14,161 bases of DNA, from positions 1-14,161 of the forward strand of contig JAJRBP010000250.1 in assembly GCA_028679405.1 (NCBI GenBank), given 5' to 3'. The translations under genes were made by a program, and so were the position numbers. The notes beneath the pieces were generated by a model. That model ran no database searches. It was not told the DNA's origin and saw only the letters and a program-made list of their open reading frames with translations. This DNA is from Methanoregulaceae archaeon (GTDB taxonomy: Archaea > Halobacteriota > Methanomicrobia > Methanomicrobiales > Methanospirillaceae). Shown piece by piece: positions 1 through 6,359 of the stretch. How positions within the stretch are numbered: position 1 is the first letter of the stretch; each line of letters opens with the position of its first letter.

Positions 1-146
1 CAGACGATCTTTGCCCCTCTTCCGATCGCCTCCTCCGCAAGCCGCCCCGCACGTTCAAGGTTCTCCTGCGGGTCATTCCCGACCGCAAGCTGGATGAGCC
101 CGATAGTCGTGCAACCTTCCATTATTCCGTGAAACCTCTTCCTCAT
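1..146 (-). CDS. Carbon-nitrogen hydrolase (nitrilase superfamily), N-terminal fragment
   Basis: The minus strand encodes a protein that runs off the left edge after 48 codons. The fragment has a first beta strand (TIGLIQLAVGND), then PQENLERAGRLAEEAIGRGA and KIV. This is the usual opening of nitrilase-superfamily amidases: strand, N-P-x-x-N-L-x-x-A, helix, G-A-x-I-V. Such enzymes use a Glu-Lys-Cys triad to hydrolyse amides or nitriles, but that part lies outside the window, so the substrate cannot be given. Two starts are possible. ATG at 146 has GGAGGT only 2 nt upstream. ATG at 122 (MEGCTTIG) has GAGGT about 10 nt upstream and fits the usual family N-terminus better. The gene lies 117 bp downstream of the aminopeptidase on the same strand. 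Fold assignment is fairly sure; exact activity is unknown. Confidence 0.7.
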   Translation of the reverse strand, partial: MRKRFHGIMEGCTTIGLIQLAVGNDPQENLERAGRLAEEAIGRGAKIV

Positions 147-263
147 GTACCTCCCCTGATGAGGAGAAATCATCTCCCATTTCAATTTACCACCGACCTG
201 ATACCCAATCCTGCCGCATCTCCGGCAAGATTTTCGCAATATTTCATGGTCGCCGGACGAATG
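147..263 (-). promoter_or_regulatory. Intergenic leader of the nitrilase-family gene
   Basis: This gap lies between two minus-strand genes. Read on the minus strand it holds a GGAGGT Shine-Dalgarno sequence just before the ATG at 146. An AT-rich GGTAAATTGAAAT stretch at about 178-190 could serve as a weak box A. A second AT-rich spot (GAAATATTG) is near 239-247. No clear terminator hairpin follows the aminopeptidase stop, so the two genes may be cotranscribed. The promoter reading is tentative. Confidence 0.3.
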
Positions 264-3098
264 TCAGGAATCCCCCTGTATCGGGCCGATTCTGCCATTG
301 ACCTCTTCGAACCGTGCAACGGCCCCCGGCGCCCCGAGCAGGAGCCGGCGGATGGTATTCCGGAGGCCTGGAGACTTCACAGGGTCCAGCTCCCTGAGGA
401 AAGTCACGAGGATCCCGACGAGGGGGACCTGGTGGCGTTCCTCCATTAGGTCGATGGCATCGAAGGACTGGAGGACCTCCACGGTGGAGAATTCGTTGAC
501 CGAAGCCAGCTTGCGGAGGATAGCCAGGAGAAGCGTCCTCCCTTCACTGGTCTCGAGAGATACCTTCCTGTTCCTGGCGAACCTGAGGTAAAGGGCCCTC
601 TGGTCGTTCGCCTGGTCGATCCGAAACGCTGCCGACCGTTCTGCCCTATGGACGATATCGATCGCATCATCGCCGCTCGCCCCCCCGCACGCAGAAAGGA
701 AACCCTCCCATGCCACGAGATCGCGGCTTGCCCGGGATGCGAAAGAGCCCATGACCGGAATCTTGTCAGGGGCGCTGCTGTCGAGGTAAAGGGCGAACGC
801 GGTGTTCCGGTCGGTCGCCGATCCGGGTTCTGCGATCTGCCTTCGCAGGAGTTCGTGGATTTCAGGGGTATTGGTTCTTGCGAGCAGCGCGAGTGCGGCA
901 TTCTTCAGCTGGCGGTCCTTTATCGCCTTTATTCTCTCCTCCATCCGGAATTCCGGTTGTCCTGATCCAGGGAACGAATTGTAGAGTGAGAGCAGGCGGT
1001 CGTGATATTGAGCGGCAATCGCCCGGAGGATCTTCTCCCTGGCCTTATAGAGTGCCCCGTACAGGTGTGTGTAACGCTCGTCGGAGACTGATTCGAAGAT
1101 TGTGAGAAACTGCGCTCCGGCCTCTTCAAGCAGGTCGTGATCTGAGAGGAGGCTCCCGAACAGGTCGACCGCGACCCCGGATACGGGGGTATCCGGATTG
1201 GAGAGGAGGCGGATTTTCTCGCGGTCCATGAATGCGGAGAACGCAGTAAACCTCCCGATTACGTCGCGGTCCGATCTCGCCTGGAGAAGAAGTTCTTCAT
1301 CGGGCGCATCGTAAAGGACCTTCCCGTAGAAGGAAAAGCCCCTGTTGAGGGAGAGGAACGCGGGTCTTTTCCCGGCAGGCAGGCGGACGGTTTCAGTCTC
1401 TTCCGAAATGACAAGAATGCGGTCGAGGATATCATTCCCGGACTCATCCACGAGGCCGATGCGGAACGGGAACGTCCAGGGGCGTCCTTCGTGAAAGCCG
1501 GACTGGGTCAGCGAGAGAGTCAGCGTCCCGATGTTCTCATCATATTCCGGCCGGACCCTCACGACAGGATACCCGGTCCGTTTCAACCAGGTCTGTGCCA
1601 TATCAGCGAATGCCCTGCCGGTGACCTCCTCCATCGCCCGGATCCAGTCTGAAGTTGTCGCGTTCCCATGACGGTGCCTGGAATAGTACAGTCCGAGTCC
1701 CCTCATGAAGGATTCACGACCGGCCATGGTCGCGATCATCCGGACGAACTCCGGCCCTTTCACGTAGGTGATGCCGGTGATCAGGTCGTTCGGGTCGTTG
1801 AAACCATCAGGTACGATTGGGAGGGAAGCGGCCCCCGCATCGAGCGACAGCACCCCTTCAGCCGGGGCAAGGAGACCGAGGACCGTGCCCAGGCGGTTGT
1901 AGGACTCTCCGAAGAGTGTTCCGTGATATTCCTGCTCGATGTATACCGTCACCGCCTCGTTCAGCCATAGCTCGAACGGCGAGGCCCCGGTGACCTCGGA
2001 CCCGTTGAGGTTGTGATAGAATTCGTGTACCTTTACATCCACCATGTACTCGAAAGCCCGGTCGGTCATCTCCGGGAACGGCATGATCCTGTTGGTCGAG
2101 ATCGTGGTGTTCCCCACGTTCTCCATCCCCCCGAAGTTGGAATTCTGCATCCCGATCTCCCGGTAGACGGTGCCGGTATAGGTATACCCCGTGCGGATGG
2201 TCCTGACGAGTGTCTTCAGGCGTTCCCTGATACCGGCAAGGATCTCAGGGCCGGCGCCTTCAGCCTTCCGGCGGTCACGTTCCCGCACGAGCGCCAGGAC
2301 TTCCTGCCGTGTCCTTAAATCATCGTACGCTTCAGGACCGGTGAACAGGTGGACCCACAACACCCCTTCAGAGAGGATATCGAGAGCTTCGCCTCCGATC
2401 GCCGGATCGGATCCCGGCGGAACAAGGAGTTCGAGCTGAAACGTGTTCCCGTCCGGATATTCGAACTCCCTGGAGAACGTAGTGTAGGTACCGCAGCATA
2501 GGAAGAAGAGGTAGGGAGCCATCGGGGTCAGCGTGTTTGCATATCTTATGCTGACTCTTCCCGGTCCTGCAGGGCGGCGTGGTTCGATCACGTCGCCGTT
2601 CGAGATCAGGTTCGTGTACCGCTCATCGGCGATGATCGTTGTCGTATACGTGCACTTGGCGGTCATGTCATCAATACAAGGAACGAGCCTCTGGAACCCC
2701 CACTGCTGGCACTGGGTGATCTGCTGGGGCGGGGCACCGGGGGGGGTTTCGTCCAGGTACAGTCCCTCGAGCGTGGTACGGGAGGGTCTGCAGGTCGTTT
2801 CAGTAATCACGGTAAACCTTGTACCGGGCGGTACAGGTTCCGCAAACGTCAGTACGAGTATGCTCCGTTCCCTTGAATATTCCCAGGACACGGCCCGCCC
2901 CGTACACGCAACCGCGAGAATTTCAAGGTCCTTCGCATTAAGTTCGAGCGCCGCAAGCGGCCGATCCTTCGACTCGGCGAAAAGGTTGGAACTGACCCTG
3001 GTCTCGTTATCGAAAACCTCGAAGACCAGGTCCATGTGGATGACCTTTACCGGGATCTCCCCGAAATCAGAGGGATAATAATGAAAAAGACGTTGCAT
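264..3098 (-). CDS. M1 family zinc aminopeptidase (aminopeptidase N-like)
   Basis: This is a 944-residue metallo-aminopeptidase that removes N-terminal residues from peptides. There is no signal peptide, so it probably acts in the cytoplasm in peptide turnover. The exopeptidase motif GGMEN is at 323-327. The zinc site HEFYH is at 358-362, with the third ligand E381 (NEA) exactly 18 residues after H362. The catalytic tyrosine is Y445 in TYVKG. An N-terminal beta domain covers about residues 1-240 and a helical HEAT-like C-terminal domain about 560-944, as in the long M1 enzymes (about 850-1000 residues). A charged helical stretch at about 258-303, before GGMEN, looks like an insertion. The start at 3098 is supported by GAGGT about 4 nt upstream, with a TATA-like TTATTAAAC about 35-45 nt upstream. 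Family certain; substrate preference unknown. Confidence 0.95.
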   Translation of the reverse strand: MQRLFHYYPSDFGEIPVKVIHMDLVFEVFDNETRVSSNLFAESKDRPLAALELNAKDLEILAVACTGRAVSWEYSRERSILVLTFAEPVPPGTRFTVITETTCRPSRTTLEGLYLDETPPGAPPQQITQCQQWGFQRLVPCIDDMTAKCTYTTTIIADERYTNLISNGDVIEPRRPAGPGRVSIRYANTLTPMAPYLFFLCCGTYTTFSREFEYPDGNTFQLELLVPPGSDPAIGGEALDILSEGVLWVHLFTGPEAYDDLRTRQEVLALVRERDRRKAEGAGPEILAGIRERLKTLVRTIRTGYTYTGTVYREIGMQNSNFGGMENVGNTTISTNRIMPFPEMTDRAFEYMVDVKVHEFYHNLNGSEVTGASPFELWLNEAVTVYIEQEYHGTLFGESYNRLGTVLGLLAPAEGVLSLDAGAASLPIVPDGFNDPNDLITGITYVKGPEFVRMIATMAGRESFMRGLGLYYSRHRHGNATTSDWIRAMEEVTGRAFADMAQTWLKRTGYPVVRVRPEYDENIGTLTLSLTQSGFHEGRPWTFPFRIGLVDESGNDILDRILVISEETETVRLPAGKRPAFLSLNRGFSFYGKVLYDAPDEELLLQARSDRDVIGRFTAFSAFMDREKIRLLSNPDTPVSGVAVDLFGSLLSDHDLLEEAGAQFLTIFESVSDERYTHLYGALYKAREKILRAIAAQYHDRLLSLYNSFPGSGQPEFRMEERIKAIKDRQLKNAALALLARTNTPEIHELLRRQIAEPGSATDRNTAFALYLDSSAPDKIPVMGSFASRASRDLVAWEGFLSACGGASGDDAIDIVHRAERSAAFRIDQANDQRALYLRFARNRKVSLETSEGRTLLLAILRKLASVNEFSTVEVLQSFDAIDLMEERHQVPLVGILVTFLRELDPVKSPGLRNTIRRLLLGAPGAVARFEEVNGRIGPIQGDS

Positions 3099-3132
3099 TC
3101 GTACCTCAGGGAGGCGTCAGTTTGGGTTCACG

Positions 3133-3146
3133 GTTTAATAAGTTTT
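3133..3146 (-). promoter_or_regulatory. Probable box A promoter of the M1 aminopeptidase
   Basis: On the minus strand this region reads AAAACTTATTAAAC, an archaeal TATA-like element centred about 40 nt upstream of the ATG at 3098. Transcription would then begin about 12-18 nt before the start codon, leaving room for the GAGGT ribosome-binding site. Assigned from sequence and spacing only. Confidence 0.45.
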
Positions 3147-3155
3147 CCGGCCGGT

Positions 3156-3198
3156 TTCCAGCCCTGGCCCTGATCGTCTGACCCTCCCAATAAGTCTC
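3156..3198 (+). repeat. Direct repeat copy 1 in divergent promoter region
   Basis: First of two adjacent imperfect copies. It starts with TTCCAGCC, contains GATCGTCTGACC and ends with AATAAGTCTC. Copy 2 follows after only 2 nt. The copies differ by a 2-nt length change and a few substitutions. Both carry a TATA-like core (AATAAG here, TATAAG in copy 2), so this may be a duplicated promoter element. Confidence 0.65.
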
Positions 3199-3200
3199 TC

Positions 3201-3241
3201 TTCCAGCCGGTCTCGATCGTCTGACCTTACCTATAAGTCTC
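3201..3241 (+). repeat. Direct repeat copy 2, contains the likely tspO box A
   Basis: Second copy of the repeat, with the shared parts TTCCAGCC, GATCGTCTGACC and ATAAGTCTC. Its CCTATAAGTCT (about 3230-3240) lies 22-32 nt upstream of the tspO start. This is close to the normal box A to transcription start distance, so tspO mRNA would have a very short leader. Confidence 0.6.
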
Positions 3242-3261
3242 CTGCAGGCTATTGGTGATCA

Positions 3262-3759
3262 ATGTCCACGCAATCTTTCCATACCGGGATCCGATCACCC
3301 ATGCGCCTCATCGCCTCGATAGCCCTTTGCGGCCTCGCAGCAGCACTCGGTTCCCTGGTTACCATTACCGGTCCCGGTTCCTGGTACATTCAGATCGCGA
3401 AACCGTTCTTCACCCCGCCGGGATGGGTCTTCGGACCGGTATGGACGACCCTGTATATCCTCATGGCGATTGCCCTCTACCTTGTCTGGATGGAAGGATT
3501 CGACCGAAAGGATGTGCGCATCGCCATATCCCTGTTTCTCGTCCAGCTCGTTTTGAATGTCCTCTGGTCGTACCTTTTCTTCGGGATGCAGTCTCCGCTG
3601 CTTGGGTTCATCGAGATCGTCATCCTGTGGATCGCTATTCTCGTGACTATTATTGCATTCTGGCGGATACGACGCCTTGCAGCGATTCTCCTCATCCCCT
3701 ATCTCTGCTGGGTCACCATTGCGACGGCACTCACCTGGTCAATTTTCGTGCTGAACTGA
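3262..3759 (+). CDS. tspO: TspO/MBR family membrane protein
   Basis: This 165-residue protein has five predicted membrane helices (about 15-35, 57-77, 87-107, 113-133, 140-160), the TspO fold. Family motifs are visible: KPFFTPPGWVFGPVW (48-62), LNVLWSYLFF (98-107) and PYLCWVTIATALTW (146-159). TspO proteins bind porphyrins and related tetrapyrroles and are tied to stress and redox responses; the role in methanogens is not settled. The start at 3262 is preceded directly by GGTGATCA, complementary to the 16S rRNA 3' tail. M14 (3301) would be an alternative start nearer the usual family N-terminus. The gene is divergent from the aminopeptidase and appears to be a single-gene unit, with a T-rich structured region after its stop. 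Confidence 0.93.
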   Translation: MSTQSFHTGIRSPMRLIASIALCGLAAALGSLVTITGPGSWYIQIAKPFFTPPGWVFGPVWTTLYILMAIALYLVWMEGFDRKDVRIAISLFLVQLVLNVLWSYLFFGMQSPLLGFIEIVILWIAILVTIIAFWRIRRLAAILLIPYLCWVTIATALTWSIFVLN

Positions 3760-3821
3760 CCGGGTGGCCGGGTTTTCTCATCAGGATGAAGGATCAGTCT
3801 GCCAATTTCCCCGGGTCTCAT

Positions 3822-3887
3822 TTTTCCATCCTGGAAGGAAAATCCTCACCTGGAAAGTCAGATTTTTTTGAGCTCCTGATAATCTGA
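3822..3887 (+). terminator. Probable tspO terminator region
   Basis: Two stem-forming sequences follow tspO. TTTTCC (3822-3827) can pair with GGAAAA (3837-3842). TCAGATT (3858-3864) can pair with AATCTGA (3881-3887) across a 16-nt loop. A run of seven T residues (3863-3869) lies between, typical of archaeal T-tract termination. No gene is evident in 3760-3930. Confidence 0.45.
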
Positions 3888-3895
3888 TGTTCTCG

Positions 3896-3907
3896 AAAGG
3901 TTTTTAC
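3896..3907 (+). promoter_or_regulatory. Probable box A promoter of the six-gene operon
   Basis: AAAGGTTTTTAC sits 24-35 nt upstream of the ATG at 3931, and the purine run before the T-rich core could be a BRE. There is no good Shine-Dalgarno sequence before 3931. Box A at this distance would give a leaderless or nearly leaderless transcript, which explains the missing ribosome-binding site. Confidence 0.45.
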
Positions 3908-3930
3908 CCCGCCGTGACGTGAAATTCACC

Positions 3931-4758
3931 ATGGCAGATATCGAATTAATTGCACAAAAAAGGGCGTTTCCAAGCCGGGGAAGGGCCCGAATCCATTCTG
4001 ATACTCTTACGGCACTCGGTATCGGGGAGGGCACGGCGGTGGAGATCAGCCCTGTGGGGGTTGAACACTGGATTACCGTCAGTGTTTTTGCCGATTCTCT
4101 CGTAGAGAGGGGCGCGGTGCGGCTGAGTGAGGAAGATCTCGGGGCTCTCGGGTCGGGCGAGGGAACGAGACTCAGGGTAAGAACGAAGGGTCCGATAACC
4201 AGCCAGATCAAGGCGTCCGCCCGGGATGCAGCGTCTGCCGTCTCGTCCGGACTTGGAAAGGCGGGCGAATCCCTCAAAGGTGCTTCGGCTGATTCGGTTA
4301 CAAAAGGAGCAAAGGAGGCAGCGGCCGGGATCGAAGCCGGCTTTGGAAGGGCAGGAGAATCGATGAGCGAATCCGCCGGATCGATTGCCAGGAGTGCGAA
4401 GGGGACTGCGGCGGATGCCGGGGCACGCCTCGGGAAGGCAGGGGAATCGATCGGAGCCATATTTGCGCAGGCTGTCGAGCAGGCAAAGAAAAAGCTTCGC
4501 CCCGCAGACGCCCAGGTCCTTGATAAGACCCTGAAGGCGAACGAGGGAGAGGTCAGGGCGGTTACCGTTCCCGCAGGCATCGCGGTACGTCCGCTGAGCG
4601 CGGTCAGTCTTCCCCGCGGGGTGGTCCTCGCGGCAGTCCAGCGCGGCGATGCGATCCAGACGACCGAACCCACCTTTCTCCTCGTGAGCGGGGATATTGT
4701 CTATCTCGTGGGGGAGAGCAGACTCCTCGACGAAGCCGCCAGGGTAATCGGAGGATGA
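3931..4758 (+). CDS. Double-psi-barrel-like / LEA-like repeat / TrkA_C-like protein
   Basis: A soluble 275-residue protein with three parts. Residues about 3-85 hold two similar halves (RGRARIHSDTLTALGIGEG and RGAVRLSEEDLGALGSGEG, numbering 16-79) that resemble the double-psi barrel of CDC48/VAT N-domains. Residues 88-190 are Ala/Gly/Ser/Lys-rich with G[KR]AGES repeated at 109, 139 and 168 (period about 30), resembling LEA or apolipoprotein-like amphipathic helices. Residues 205-275 match the TrkA_C/RCK_C pattern (VTVPAG...LPRGVVLAAVQRGD...SGDIVYLVGE), a ligand-binding domain normally found on ion channels and transporters. No membrane helix is present. ATG 3931 was preferred to GTG 3919. The next gene begins 1 nt after its stop. 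Gene is sure; domain calls are from motif reading; function unknown. Confidence 0.85.
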   Translation: MADIELIAQKRAFPSRGRARIHSDTLTALGIGEGTAVEISPVGVEHWITVSVFADSLVERGAVRLSEEDLGALGSGEGTRLRVRTKGPITSQIKASARDAASAVSSGLGKAGESLKGASADSVTKGAKEAAAGIEAGFGRAGESMSESAGSIARSAKGTAADAGARLGKAGESIGAIFAQAVEQAKKKLRPADAQVLDKTLKANEGEVRAVTVPAGIAVRPLSAVSLPRGVVLAAVQRGDAIQTTEPTFLLVSGDIVYLVGESRLLDEAARVIGG

Positions 4759-4759
4759 G

Positions 4760-5155
4760 ATGGATATCTTCGGTGTGACGATCCCGGATCTCTGGGTTCT
4801 CTTTCTCATCGTGATCATCGGCACGGTCCTGATAATCGTGATCGGGATCTGGGCGATACACCAGAGCCGTGGGAGCGTGCGTAAGATGGAGATCGAGGTC
4901 GAGAAGCAGAAACTCGACCTCCTTGCAAAAGACCTGGATACCAGGGCAAAAGAGCACCCGTTCACCAGGCTCTCCCCCGAACAGATCCAGCAGGTACGTA
5001 CCGTTGAGGACGAGAATGAACTGCTCGAACTGAACAACTACCACAAGGAGAAGATCATCGAGGCGAGGCTCCGGAAACTCGAGAACATGGTGCGCCGGTC
5101 CAAGCTCGAACGGATGCTCCTCAAGCTTGATATCGAAGAGAAAAAGGTGAAATAA
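4760..5155 (+). CDS. Single-span membrane protein with coiled coil, unknown function
   Basis: A 131-residue protein with one strong membrane helix (about 11-33, rich in Ile, Val and Leu). A highly charged, helical cytoplasmic region follows (about 40-131), with heptad-like Leu/Ile spacing and alternating Glu/Lys/Arg, ending in EEKKVK. I do not recognise the family. GGAGGA (4750-4755) ends 4 nt before the ATG, and the start lies 1 nt after the previous stop. Its own stop overlaps the next start (TAATG). It lacks the YLDR/EW motif of its downstream neighbours. The layout suggests a membrane anchor or scaffold for the soluble partners of the operon; that role is inferred. Confidence 0.85.
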   Translation: MDIFGVTIPDLWVLFLIVIIGTVLIIVIGIWAIHQSRGSVRKMEIEVEKQKLDLLAKDLDTRAKEHPFTRLSPEQIQQVRTVEDENELLELNNYHKEKIIEARLRKLENMVRRSKLERMLLKLDIEEKKVK

Positions 5156-5463
5156 TGTCCGAATATGCAGAAGGCACAGTTAACAAGCCGTTCTGGAAGG
5201 AGATGCCCGATGTCGCAGGATATGTAGGGAGGAAGCTTCCGACGCTGGACCGGTCCCTTGATTCGTACCTCGACCGGAATTTCGAAGCGATCATCGAGGA
5301 ATGGGGGCTCCTTCGGGAAGACGATATTATAGAACTCGAGCGCAGGCTTGACCGGATCACTGAAGACGTCACCAGGCTGTCGACCGGAAAGACTGCTCTT
5401 GCGGACAGGGCTGAACGCCTCGCGATCATGATCTCCGGACTCGAGGAGGTGGCCGGCAGATGA
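5155..5463 (+). CDS. YLDR/EW-motif small coiled-coil protein, paralog 1
   Basis: A 102-residue soluble protein of no family I recognise. Residues 38-52 carry YLDRNFEAIIEEWGL, the motif shared with the next two genes (Y38, L39, D40, R41, E49, W50, L52). A predicted coiled coil follows (about 55-98) with regular Leu/Ile spacing. This copy has a longer N-terminus (1-37, with KPFWKEMPDVAGYVGRK) and no membrane helix. AAGGTGA lies 5-12 nt before the ATG, inside the end of the previous gene. The start overlaps the previous stop, and its own stop overlaps the next start (ATGA), so translation is probably coupled. Confidence 0.85.
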   Translation: MSEYAEGTVNKPFWKEMPDVAGYVGRKLPTLDRSLDSYLDRNFEAIIEEWGLLREDDIIELERRLDRITEDVTRLSTGKTALADRAERLAIMISGLEEVAGR

Positions 5464-5678
5464 TGAACAGATACATGGGTGCCTATCTCGACCGGAGGAT
5501 GAAGTACCTGATCGAGGAGTGGCAGCTTGCGACCAGGAACGATGTGTCTGATTTTACCGGGCGGATGAACAGGCTTTCCGACGAGATCGACCGGCTTACC
5601 GGGGTCGAGGCGACGGTCTCAGCGAAACTGGCTTCACTTGAAGCCCGGGCAAAGCGGCTGGAGGCGAAGGCCCGATGA
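5460..5678 (+). CDS. YLDR/EW-motif small coiled-coil protein, paralog 2
   Basis: A 72-residue protein consisting of little more than the shared motif and coiled coil. YLDRRMKYLIEEWQL is at 9-23, and a Leu-rich, charged helix (about 28-72) follows. It is the shortest of the three paralogs and could be the minimal form of the domain. GGAGGT at 5445-5450 supports ATG 5460; the second ATG at 5463 is an equally possible start. Both ends overlap neighbouring genes by 4 bp. No known family recognised; the similarity to both neighbours is what makes this short gene convincing. Confidence 0.83.
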   Translation: MMNRYMGAYLDRRMKYLIEEWQLATRNDVSDFTGRMNRLSDEIDRLTGVEATVSAKLASLEARAKRLEAKAR

Positions 5679-6025
5679 CCCCGCTCGAAGCAGTCCTCGT
5701 CATCCTGCTGGTGGCAGTCGGACTTGTCGCGATCTACTACTTCTTCAGGGGAGCGAAGGGTGACATATCGCTGACGAGCCCGGTTGAGAGCAGGGTGGAC
5801 GAGTACCTTGACCGGCGGTTCGAGTCCCTGGTGACTGAGTGGGCCCTGGTACGGACGCCGCAGGTGAACCGGTTCAAGGAAGAGCATGAGTCCGAACTTG
5901 CGAAGAACGAAGCGATAGTGTCTGATCTGAATGGTTTCGAGAGAGAGATATCTGCGACCCTCAACCGGCTGGAGGAGCGGCTTGACGCTCTGGAGAAGGA
6001 ACTGGTCGAGACCGGCCAGTCCTGA
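5675..6025 (+). CDS. YLDR/EW-motif coiled-coil protein with membrane anchor, paralog 3
   Basis: A 116-residue protein. It has an N-terminal membrane helix (about 5-24, Val/Leu/Ile-rich, then FFRGAKG), a linker, the shared motif YLDRRFESLVTEWAL (44-58) and a coiled coil (about 62-112). The spacing from Y44 to W56 is 12 residues, the same as in the two paralogs upstream. It is the only one of the three with a membrane anchor. This suggests that paralogs 1 and 2 could assemble on it or on the membrane protein at 4760 through their coiled coils (inference). The start overlaps the previous stop (ATGA); GGAGG lies about 10 nt upstream. Confidence 0.85.
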   Translation: MTPLEAVLVILLVAVGLVAIYYFFRGAKGDISLTSPVESRVDEYLDRRFESLVTEWALVRTPQVNRFKEEHESELAKNEAIVSDLNGFEREISATLNRLEERLDALEKELVETGQS

Positions 6026-6278
6026 CCCTGTAAAACGCCCCAGCCTTTACCAGGCGCTCAGGAAAGAGATCCCTGCGATTCGGCAGCAGGGAGAGCCCCC
6101 GGCAAAGGATCCGGCCAGTTTCGGGAGGTACCGGTGCGACCTCTGCAACGCGTCCTTCCCCCTGCAGGAGCTTCGCCAATGCGTAATCTGCGGCCGCTGG
6201 GCGGATGACAACTGCTGGACGCCGGGGTACTATGTCTGCAACTCATGCCACGGAATTATCCAGCTCCACCAGAAGTAG
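5982..6278 (+). CDS. Small cross-brace-like zinc-finger protein
   Basis: A 98-residue protein whose C-terminal half has a metal-site pattern: C52-x2-C55-x11-C67-x2-C70-x7-C78-x7-C86-x2-C89-H90. Eight possible ligands in paired order fit a two-zinc cross-brace or treble-clef module, as in RING, FYVE or LIM-like folds, but I cannot assign a named family. The N-terminal half is basic and Pro-rich. The start is uncertain: TTG at 5982 has GGAGGAG (5971-5977) 4 nt upstream. An ATG at 5931 in the same frame would give 115 residues but lacks a ribosome-binding site. Either way the gene overlaps the end of paralog 3 in another frame. Last gene of the operon; perhaps a protein- or nucleic-acid-binding adaptor. 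Confidence 0.72.
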   Translation: MTLWRRNWSRPASPDPVKRPSLYQALRKEIPAIRQQGEPPAKDPASFGRYRCDLCNASFPLQELRQCVICGRWADDNCWTPGYYVCNSCHGIIQLHQK

Positions 6279-6294
6279 GGAGAGACAGGTTCTG

Positions 6295-6304
6295 TTTTTA
6301 TAAG
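6295..6304 (+). promoter_or_regulatory. Box A promoter of the secreted-protein/ABC unit
   Basis: TTTTTATAAG is a good archaeal TATA box, located 17 nt after the zinc-finger stop and at the start of an AT-rich gap. Transcription would begin around 6325-6330, giving a leader of about 150 nt before the start at 6479. A second AT-rich candidate (CTATTATATTT) lies at 6322-6332. Confidence 0.55.
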
Positions 6305-6359
6305 ATAGTTCACTCAATAAACTATTATATTTGTAAACCATATACGGAAAATAATAGTT
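6305..6359 (+). promoter_or_regulatory. Operator-like alternating half-sites ATAGTT/AACTAT/ATAGTT
   Basis: Three copies of one hexamer lie directly after box A: ATAGTT (6305-6310), its inverse AACTAT (6320-6325) and ATAGTT again (6354-6359). The first two form a 21-bp dyad with a 9-nt spacer. The second and third extend to a perfect 9-bp inverted repeat (AACTATTAT 6320-6328, ATAATAGTT 6351-6359). The dyad covers the expected transcription start, the classic place for a repressor. The MarR protein encoded downstream is the obvious candidate binder (inference). Confidence 0.45.

Noticed and set aside
446..901. Minus-strand open frame within the aminopeptidase gene
   Set aside because: Shadow of the aminopeptidase C-terminal domain, with no start signal and low-complexity Ser/Arg content.
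3946..5037. Long open frame (363 codons) on the minus strand opposite the start of the six-gene operon
   Set aside because: The plus-strand genes have Shine-Dalgarno sequences, near-contiguous spacing and recognisable domains. The antisense product is Arg/Ser/Pro-rich low-sense sequence, as expected of GC-rich shadow frames.
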